Origin: Sulfuricurvum sp.
GTDB taxonomy: Bacteria; Campylobacterota; Campylobacteria; Campylobacterales; Sulfurimonadaceae
NCBI GenBank assembly: GCA_028718525.1
Contig: JAQULP010000017.1
Coordinates: 1-40,820 of the forward strand
Direction of reading: 5' to 3'
DNA length: 40,820 nt
Position 1 is the stretch's first letter; each line of letters begins with the position of its first letter. The notes under the pieces are model-generated. The model did no database searches and had not been told where the DNA came from. It saw nothing but the letters and a program-made list of their open reading frames with translations. Shown piece after piece: positions 9,231 through 15,082 of the stretch. Both the position numbers and the translations under genes were made by a program.

Positions 9231-9584
9231 ATGTCGCAATCCGTGCTGTTAACCATCGCAAGGGCTTCTATTGAAGAGGTGCTTCAAGCCGAATTAAAAA
9301 TCGATCGAACAGAGTTACTCGGACTCTATCCCGTTTTGTCACAACCGATGGAGTGTGAAATCACCCTCTATCTCGACACCAAAGTACGCGGATCGGCCCG
9401 CAGTAAAATCTCCCGCCCCCTCCTTGAAGAGATTATCCGAAACGCTAAGCTTGCCGCTTTTCAAGATGAACGGTTTGACCCCCTCGTCACTTCCGAATAC
9501 CTCCATGCGACCATCCAATTGACCCTCTTTACCGCAGAGGGTTCAATCAGCCATCAAAGCGAACCTATTTTGAGAGATTCATAA
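9231..9584 (+). CDS. Short AMMECR1-like protein
   Basis: Protein of 117 aa resembling the AMMECR1 domain. It opens with an ARASIEEVL helix, has a beta segment (MECEITLYLDTKVRGSARS) and a helix PLLEEIIRNAKLAAFQDERF before DPLVTSEYLHATIQLTLF; these align by eye with the LRGCIG, PL.EEV..NA..AAF.D.RF and ELEIEVSVL blocks of AMMECR1. The family's Arg-Gly-Cys-Ile-Gly motif is altered here to RGSARS. AGGAGG sits eight bases before ATG. The last 20 bases overlap the convergent fqrB end. AMMECR1 proteins often work with Memo and a radical-SAM partner, none of which is in this window. The family call is moderate; function is unknown. Confidence 0.55.
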   Translation: MSQSVLLTIARASIEEVLQAELKIDRTELLGLYPVLSQPMECEITLYLDTKVRGSARSKISRPLLEEIIRNAKLAAFQDERFDPLVTSEYLHATIQLTLFTAEGSISHQSEPILRDS

Positions 9585-10518
9585 TATAATTGGCAATCGC
9601 GAATCCGTGGTTCAGACCCAGGGCAATCGAACCGCCAGACTCCTGGGTAATATCCCCTGCTACGAAAAGTCCGGAAATATTGGTCTGATAATTCTCATCA
9701 TGCACCGGTTTCCCCTCCTCTTCGCGAATCCCGCTGCCAGATAAAAAACCGCTCGGCGTCGTCCCACCGATCGCATATACAAGCCGATCGAACAACTCGG
9801 ATGTCCCGTCGCTAAAAAGGACTTTGACTTTTCCGCTTTCGCTCTCAATCTCGGTAATTTCAGTATTCAGAAGCGCCCTTACCGATCCGTTCGCGAGCGC
9901 ACGTTCAATATCGGCCTGATTGGTCGGATTGGCACGGCGAAAGGTTCCGCGGCGGTAACAGATACTTACTTCATTACGATCACATAAATCGACGGCATAC
10001 TCTATCGCCGAATCCCCACCGCCGATAACCATGATTTTTTCACCCGACCCGCATCCGTCCAACGTAAAATGGACCTGATTTTTGATGGAAGGGGGGATTT
10101 TGTAATCGGGTTTGTTCGGTTTTCCCATTCTTCCGATCGTCACGACAACGTTTTTGGCCAACAAACTTCCCCCTGCAATAAACACCTCAAAATCATTTTC
10201 CCGTTTGACAATTTTTTGTACTTCGGTATGGGTACGCAGTTCCAGGGATTCATGATCAAGAAGTTGATCGAAAAAATCGAGGGTACTCTCTTTCGTGCCG
10301 TCCATGAAGTAGATTGTCCCGTCCAATTCCACTTTTTGACCCTTCCAGTCTTTATCTACCCGTTTATTGTCTTTGTAGAATTTTCGGATTGTCGCATTAT
10401 GGTTTTCATCTTTTTCGAGCAGTATAATGTCACGCATCCCTAATACATAACTCTCAATCGCTGTCGCAATCCCTGCAGGACCTGCCCCGATTATCGCCAA
10501 TTGATACGTATGATCCAT
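9565..10518 (-). CDS. fqrB: FqrB-type NADPH:flavodoxin/quinone reductase
   Basis: Flavoprotein of 317 aa with a thioredoxin-reductase fold but no CxxC redox pair. An FAD-binding GAGPAG lies near residue 12 and a pyridine-nucleotide-binding VIGGGDSAIEYA near 165-175. The closing GLFVAGDITQESGGSIALGLNHG is typical. Distinctive stretches (KRVDKDWKGQKVEL, IGRMGKPNKPDYKIP, LVYAIGGTTPSGF) closely resemble H. pylori HP1164, the characterised FqrB that couples NADPH with flavodoxin in pyruvate oxidation. It stands alone, divergent from the OmpA gene, with AGGAG before the ATG at 10518. A YpdA-like bacillithiol reductase is an alternative family neighbour, less likely here. Confidence 0.8.
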   Translation of the reverse strand: MDHTYQLAIIGAGPAGIATAIESYVLGMRDIILLEKDENHNATIRKFYKDNKRVDKDWKGQKVELDGTIYFMDGTKESTLDFFDQLLDHESLELRTHTEVQKIVKRENDFEVFIAGGSLLAKNVVVTIGRMGKPNKPDYKIPPSIKNQVHFTLDGCGSGEKIMVIGGGDSAIEYAVDLCDRNEVSICYRRGTFRRANPTNQADIERALANGSVRALLNTEITEIESESGKVKVLFSDGTSELFDRLVYAIGGTTPSGFLSGSGIREEEGKPVHDENYQTNISGLFVAGDITQESGGSIALGLNHGFAIANYIMNLSK

Positions 10519-10693
10519 CTTCTGCTCCTTCGCTTATCTTGGAGATACTCTAGCACAAAATGGGAAAAATTCAATTTATGCGAAAGGTTTAACATTAAAC
10601 AATAATATTAATAAATTTACCAAAAACGTATCCTATAAAAAATGTGCTAGGATATTGGGATAATCCACAATTGTCTTAACAGGAGACGTAAAT

Positions 10694-11743
10694 ATGATGA
10701 AAAAAGTAATGTTTTCAACTTTGCTGGCTGCTACTTTGCTCGGAGCGGCAGATTACAGCTATGAACTTAGTCCAATGATCGGTGTTGCCCTTCCGAGTAC
10801 CGGCCAAGCGCTTAAAGACCATTCTGTCTACGGGGCAGAGCTCCAATTTAACGATGTTGCGTCGGCTATTAAGCCGGAAATATCACTTTTATACGGCAAT
10901 GCCGATTATAAAAACAGCACGGTCAATACCGACATTCTCCGTGCAGCGGTAAACGGTGTTTATTCCTATCCGAAAATCAATACCGTCACTCCGTTTGCCA
11001 AAGCCGGTTTAGGGTACGAAACGATGAGTGAGCATGTGTATGATAACTCTAACAGTGTGTTCGCCGATATCGGGGCAGGGTTAAAAATGCCATTATCGAA
11101 AGAGGTCGCATTGAAACTTGAAGCGATCGATATGGTTAAATTCAACGGATTTAACTGGGAAAACAATATCCTCTTGTTAGCCGGACTGAATTTCGGTTTC
11201 GGAGAAAAAGCCCAACCGGCAGCACCCGTAGCCGTAGCACCTAAACCGGCACCGGTTGTCGCGGCTCCTGTCGTCGTTGCTGCACCGGTTGTCGCGGCTC
11301 CTGTCGTTGTCGCTCCGGCAGATAGTGATAAAGACGGTGTTATTGACGAAAATGACAAATGTCCAAATACTCCGGCCGGATACAAAGTTGATAAAGACGG
11401 ATGTTTCATCAGTATGACATTGCATTTGAACTTTGCGGTTAACTCAGATGAAATCGATGCGGCGGACATGCCTAAAGTCGGTGAATTTGCTACTTTCTTG
11501 AAAGAGAGACCGGCATTGAAAGCCTCCATTACCGGGCATACCGACTCTGACGGTTCAGCTGAATACAACCAAAAACTCTCTGAAAAGCGGGCTGAAATGG
11601 TTAAATCCGTTTTGATAAAAGAGGGGGTTAACGCCGATCGCCTCAATGCAAGCGGAAAAGGGGCAAGTATGCCGGTTGCGACAAACGAAACGCCTGAGGG
11701 ACGTGCAGAAAACCGCCGTATCGAAGTTGAGTTGAGCCGCTAA
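10694..11743 (+). CDS. OmpA-family outer-membrane protein
   Basis: Outer-membrane protein of 349 aa that tethers the envelope to peptidoglycan. It has a signal peptide (MMKKVMFSTLLAATLLGAA) and an N-terminal eight-strand-type barrel to about residue 175. Then comes a low-complexity Pro/Ala/Val linker with repeated APVV units (about 178-210), a thrombospondin-type-3-like calcium motif (DSDKDGVIDENDKCPNTP) and an OmpA C-terminal domain with GHTDSDGSAEYNQKLSEKRA and the final ENRRIEVELSR. Two Met codons begin the frame; the first is chosen because AGGAG lies eight bases before it. A convergent hairpin separates it from msrA. Confidence 0.93.
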   Translation: MMKKVMFSTLLAATLLGAADYSYELSPMIGVALPSTGQALKDHSVYGAELQFNDVASAIKPEISLLYGNADYKNSTVNTDILRAAVNGVYSYPKINTVTPFAKAGLGYETMSEHVYDNSNSVFADIGAGLKMPLSKEVALKLEAIDMVKFNGFNWENNILLLAGLNFGFGEKAQPAAPVAVAPKPAPVVAAPVVVAAPVVAAPVVVAPADSDKDGVIDENDKCPNTPAGYKVDKDGCFISMTLHLNFAVNSDEIDAADMPKVGEFATFLKERPALKASITGHTDSDGSAEYNQKLSEKRAEMVKSVLIKEGVNADRLNASGKGASMPVATNETPEGRAENRRIEVELSR

Positions 11744-11758
11744 TTCGACCTCTCTTCT

Positions 11759-11775
11759 CTGCCCTTTTGGGGCAG
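11759..11775 (+). terminator. Hairpin between ompA-like gene and msrA
   Basis: CTGCCC (11759-11764) and GGGCAG (11770-11775) form a 6-bp stem with a TTTTG loop in the 40-base gap between convergent genes. T-rich sequence follows on the plus side (TCTTCCCTTATTCTTTT), so it may terminate the plus transcript. Modest strength. Confidence 0.45.
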
Positions 11776-11783
11776 ATCTTCCC

Positions 11784-12320
11784 TTATTCTTTTACCTTCT
11801 CTTTGAATTTTTTCATAAACTTCTCGATTTTCGGAGCAATCACTACATAACAGTACCCCTGCGTCGGATGTTCTGTATAGTAATTTTGATGATACCCTTC
11901 CGCTTCAAAAAATTCCGGTGCCTCTGAAAGTTCCGTTACAATCGGCTGATGAAATTTCTGCTGGGCTTCAGCCATTGAAAGCGCCGCTCGTGTACGCTGA
12001 TTTTCATCAAAATAATAAATGACCGAGCGGTACTGCGTCCCCTTATCGGCCCCTTGAGCATTTAAAGTTGTAGGGTCATGAATTTCCCAAAAAATTTCCA
12101 AAATCTCTTCATAGCTTATGAGGGAAGGATCATAATGGATTTCGACGACCTCAGCATGCCCTGTTGCCCCGGTACAGACTTGTTCGTAACTTGGATTTTT
12201 CCGTGCGCCGCCGGCATATCCGCTAAGGGCGCTGCACACTCCTTTGACACGGCTGTATACCGCTTCAATACACCAGAAGCACCCGCCCCCCAAAAGGGCT
12301 TTTTCACTGCAGTTCATCAT
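11784..12320 (-). CDS. msrA: Peptide methionine (S)-S-oxide reductase
   Basis: Reduces S-epimers of methionine sulfoxide in oxidised proteins; 178 aa, standard MsrA length without an MsrB fusion. The catalytic C14 lies in GGGCFWC, with further family segments SGYAGG, TGHAEVVE, DPTTLNAQGADKGTQYRS and YHQNYY. The double Met at the start leaves a choice of two adjacent ATGs. It reads toward the OmpA gene and away from the permease gene that precedes it by about 75 bases on the same strand, so the two could share a transcript. Confidence 0.96.
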   Translation of the reverse strand: MMNCSEKALLGGGCFWCIEAVYSRVKGVCSALSGYAGGARKNPSYEQVCTGATGHAEVVEIHYDPSLISYEEILEIFWEIHDPTTLNAQGADKGTQYRSVIYYFDENQRTRAALSMAEAQQKFHQPIVTELSEAPEFFEAEGYHQNYYTEHPTQGYCYVVIAPKIEKFMKKFKEKVKE

Positions 12321-12394
12321 TCTTCCTTATTTTTGGGTGATTATCGGCTTTTTAAACTGCAAAGTGGGTCAAAATTACAAAACAGTTTTAAAGT

Positions 12395-13462
12395 TTAAGA
12401 ACAGCATGAGCCACCGTCGCAGCTGCTCTTTTTCGAATTCAAACGCCCTTCAATCAGATTGTACGCCACCATCAGAAGCAACACCGCGGCGCCTACATAC
12501 TCTAACCAACTATGCCCTTCCTCGTGTAATAACACCCCCTGTAGGATTACCGTATCGGCAAAAAGGTCCAAAACAATTCCAAAACCGACACTTCCGATGA
12601 CGATACTCGCCAAATAGATCATCAAGGCTTTTGTCCCCAGCATCGATTTAACGACTCCCATCGTCACCGTGTTCGTTGCCGGTCCTGCAGTAAGAAAAAC
12701 AAATGCCGCCCCGGGAGAGATTCCGGCTATGATCAAAGAGAGGGCAATCGGAAGCGATGCCGTCGCGCAAACATACGTCGGTACGGCAACCGCCACCGCC
12801 AAAAAATATCCAAGCCATACGTTATCGGCAAAATATGGTTCTAAACTATCCGGAATAAGCATTGAGATCAAAGCACCTATAATCAATCCCCACAGTAAAG
12901 GCTTTGCAATCCCCCCCAACAACGAAATAAATCCGTAATGCAATGCACGTCTAAACGAAAATGACTTTTGCTTTTTTATTTCACCTGTCGGTTTAATAAT
13001 CCCTGCGGTGAACGGAAGATTAGGCTTTAGCGAAAACGAAGCGGCTGTTTTGACTTGCGGTTTTATCAGCAGGTTAGCCACCCCTCCGGCAACAACAGCA
13101 ATAAGGGTCGATGTTATAACCCGATAGAGGGTAAAAACCCACCCAAACATCCCATAGGTAGCCAAAATAGAGTCTATCCCCGTTATCGGCGTCGAAATCA
13201 AAAAGGACAATACAGCCCCTTCTGACGAGCCTTTACGTTTAAGCTCAGCGGCGAAGGGAATCACACTGCACGAACATAAAGGGAGCGGTATCCCAAACAA
13301 GGTAGCTTTTACCACCGATGCCATAGTATGCGATCCAAGCTGCCTACTGATTAAATTTTCGGGAATAAGTTCGTGCATTATTCCGGCGATCATGACCCCG
13401 ATAACAATAAAAATTCCCATCGAGACACTCAAATTCCAAAAAGATTGAAAAAACAATTCCAT
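12395..13462 (-). CDS. SO_0444/DUF318-type permease, putative metal efflux
   Basis: Polytopic membrane protein of 355 aa with two homologous membrane halves joined by a cytoplasmic linker (about 135-170). The first half carries the signature GIPLPLCSCSVIPFA, and the second has PTYVCATASLPIALSLI and TAGPATNTVTMGV. These mark the permease family that includes ArsP-like and SO_0444 Cu/Zn efflux proteins. The C terminus ends in a cysteine cluster, SSCDGGSCCS, which suggests soft-metal binding. The substrate (copper, zinc or organoarsenical) cannot be read from sequence. An AT-rich dyad just upstream could be a metalloregulator site. Confidence 0.8.
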   Translation of the reverse strand: MELFFQSFWNLSVSMGIFIVIGVMIAGIMHELIPENLISRQLGSHTMASVVKATLFGIPLPLCSCSVIPFAAELKRKGSSEGAVLSFLISTPITGIDSILATYGMFGWVFTLYRVITSTLIAVVAGGVANLLIKPQVKTAASFSLKPNLPFTAGIIKPTGEIKKQKSFSFRRALHYGFISLLGGIAKPLLWGLIIGALISMLIPDSLEPYFADNVWLGYFLAVAVAVPTYVCATASLPIALSLIIAGISPGAAFVFLTAGPATNTVTMGVVKSMLGTKALMIYLASIVIGSVGFGIVLDLFADTVILQGVLLHEEGHSWLEYVGAAVLLLMVAYNLIEGRLNSKKSSCDGGSCCS

Positions 13463-13473
13463 TTAGGGCTCTT

Positions 13474-13498
13474 TTCAAGATTAATAATTATTATTGAA
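13474..13498 (-). promoter_or_regulatory. AT-rich dyad upstream of permease gene
   Basis: An imperfect palindrome with TTCAA and TTGAA arms around an internal TAATAATTATTA lies 12-36 bases before the permease ATG. Its shape recalls ArsR/SmtB-family operators, but in AT-rich DNA the match is weak. Confidence 0.25.
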
Positions 13499-13603
13499 TT
13501 ATCTCTCCTTTTCCTTGTATTTTATTAAAATAATTCCGCTAGCTGATGAGGCGATTGCGTTGTTTTTAATCAGCCGACAAAGGAGACTCCTGAAGAAAGT
13601 GAT

Positions 13604-13609
13604 TATAAT
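13604..13609 (+). promoter_or_regulatory. Possible -10 element for the mini-gene
   Basis: A perfect TATAAT stands about 80 bases before the 26-codon ORF. No good -35 is present; the corresponding place holds a short palindrome, AGGAGACTCCT (13581-13591), which could be an activator or repressor site. Confidence 0.35.
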
Positions 13610-13632
13610 CCGTCGTTTCGTCACAACACGTT

Positions 13633-13661
13633 ATCGTACGGTAATCATATACCGATACGAT
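13633..13661 (+). promoter_or_regulatory. Leader stem-loop upstream of mini-gene
   Basis: ATCGTA-CGGTA (13633-13643) pairs with TACCG-A-TACGAT (13650-13661): 11 base pairs with one bulged A and a 6-base loop. It ends 18 bases before the AGGAG ribosome site of the small ORF, a position that could influence translation or stability. Confidence 0.45.
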
Positions 13662-13690
13662 ATCGCTACCATTTTAAAAAGGAGAACCCA

Positions 13691-13771
13691 ATGGAAAAAA
13701 TGACACCGTTAGAAAAAATGTTGGTCAAAAAATTACGTAAATCCAAACGTGCCAGCTGGATGGTTGACTAA
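13691..13771 (+). CDS. 26-residue basic small protein
   Basis: A short ORF encoding MEKMTPLEKMLVKKLRKS followed by KRASWMVD. AGGAG lies six bases before the ATG, stronger than most ribosome sites in the window. The peptide is strongly basic in the middle (KKLRKSKR) and could form an amphipathic helix. A leader stem-loop precedes it and a TTGCCT/AGGCAA hairpin follows eight bases after the stop, so it looks like a self-contained transcription unit. I do not recognise the family. It could be a small regulatory or membrane-surface peptide, or the unit could act as an RNA. Confidence 0.5.
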   Translation: MEKMTPLEKMLVKKLRKSKRASWMVD

Positions 13772-13778
13772 ATCAATT

Positions 13779-13793
13779 TTGCCTCTAAGGCAA
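13779..13793 (+). terminator. Terminator-like hairpin after mini-gene
   Basis: TTGCCT (13779-13784) and AGGCAA (13788-13793) pair around a 3-base loop, followed by pyrimidine-rich TACTTCTTTCT. It lies directly after the small ORF and before the next promoter. Confidence 0.45.
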
Positions 13794-13824
13794 TACTTCT
13801 TTCTACCCCTATTCTTCCCATTTC

Positions 13825-13854
13825 TTGACTTTAACCGTTCCAATAACGTATAAT
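13825..13854 (+). promoter_or_regulatory. Sigma70 promoter of SQR-like gene
   Basis: TTGACT (13825-13830), an 18-base spacer and TATAAT (13849-13854), about 60 bases before the GTG start of the flavoprotein gene. Confidence 0.7.
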
Positions 13855-13912
13855 CACCTATTATCCAAACAACTATTTATACTTATCAGTAAATATGCCC
13901 AGGGAGGTTTTT

Positions 13913-15082
13913 GTGACAAAAGTAACCATCATCGGAGGTGGAATAGCCGGGGTTGAAGCCGCTATCTTTTGCCGAAAAGAGGGATTTGAGGTAGAGCTTA
14001 TCAGCGAACGTGACTATCTCTTCATTTTTCCAATCGCCATCTGGATCCCGGTATCGTCGCTCCCGTTTGACAAAGCGACCATTCCGCTAAAATCCCTAGC
14101 CGAAAAGCATACGTTCTCCTTAACCCTTGATTCCGTTATCCATATTGATGCGCAGCATAAAACCATCACCCTTAAAGAGGGGGGAGAACGCAAAGAAGAG
14201 ATACTGATTATTGCAACCGGAAGTGCTAAAATGTCCCATCCGGGCTTGGAAAACACCTTTAATATCTGTTCCGAACCCGAGCAATCCCTCAAAATCAAAT
14301 CGGCCATAGATAAGCTCATTCAAAAAGGGAGCGGTAAAATTGCATTCGGATTCGGAGGCAATCCCAAAGACAGCAGCGCCGTTCGCGGGGGTCCGGGATT
14401 TGAACTCTTTTTCAACCTCCATCATCAACTCACAAAATTGGGAATTCGTGATCATTTCGAAATGACGTTTTTCGCTCCTATGCCTCAGCCCGGTGCACGG
14501 ATGGGGGATCAGGCACTACACATGATGAAAATGCTGTTTGAACGTAACCGATTTCACACCCGTTACGGTAAAAAAATACAAACATTTCAACCCGACCGGA
14601 TTGTATTTGAAGACGATTCGATTTTGGAGAGTGACTTAACCATGTTTATTCCCGCCGGAAACGGAAGCCATCTTATCCGTTCAAGCGATCTCCCTCAGAA
14701 TGATGCGGGATTTATCCGTATCGATTCAACCTGTCAAATCCAAGGAATCCCCTCATGGTATGCGATCGGGGACGTTGCCGCCATTGAGGGTCCCGAATGG
14801 CGTGCCAAACAAGGGCATATTGCCGAAATAATGGCCCGTATTGCAGCCCATACTCTTGCCTTGAACCATCTCAATAAAAAAGGGGAAGTGAAAACCTATC
14901 ATGAACATCTCGCCATTTTATGCGTGATGGACATGGGCAATGGGGCAGGCTTTGTCTACCGCGACAATGTTCGGGCACTTCTCCTTCCGCTGCCTTGGAT
15001 CGGACATTGGCTAAAACAGTTGTGGGGCTATTACTATCGGTACTCCAAACTGGGGTATATCCCGAGACTTCCAAAATTATAA
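13913..15082 (+). CDS. Sulfide:quinone oxidoreductase-like flavoprotein
   Basis: FAD-dependent pyridine-nucleotide-disulfide family protein of 389 aa, similar in layout to sulfide:quinone reductases and flavocytochrome-c sulfide dehydrogenase. FAD binding is at IIGGGIAGVEAA (6-17), ATGSAK (101-106) and AIGDVAAIEGP (284-294). The C-terminal region (from 355) has hydrophobic and aromatic stretches of the kind used for monotopic membrane contact. Cysteines are C20, C119 (NICSEPEQS), C274 and C337 (LCVMDMGNG); the segment where SQRs usually hold their middle cysteine reads AVRGGPGFE here. GTG at 13913 is chosen because AGGGAGG stands five bases upstream; the ATG at 13895 would put that site inside the gene. 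Sulfide oxidation is plausible but not proven. Confidence 0.7.
   Translation: MTKVTIIGGGIAGVEAAIFCRKEGFEVELISERDYLFIFPIAIWIPVSSLPFDKATIPLKSLAEKHTFSLTLDSVIHIDAQHKTITLKEGGERKEEILIIATGSAKMSHPGLENTFNICSEPEQSLKIKSAIDKLIQKGSGKIAFGFGGNPKDSSAVRGGPGFELFFNLHHQLTKLGIRDHFEMTFFAPMPQPGARMGDQALHMMKMLFERNRFHTRYGKKIQTFQPDRIVFEDDSILESDLTMFIPAGNGSHLIRSSDLPQNDAGFIRIDSTCQIQGIPSWYAIGDVAAIEGPEWRAKQGHIAEIMARIAAHTLALNHLNKKGEVKTYHEHLAILCVMDMGNGAGFVYRDNVRALLLPLPWIGHWLKQLWGYYYRYSKLGYIPRLPKL

Noticed and set aside
13494-13703. 69-codon ORF before the mini-gene
   Set aside because: Starts from weak context, crosses the TATAAT and stem-loop, and its sequence is not protein-like; the in-place 26-codon ORF with AGGAG is better supported.
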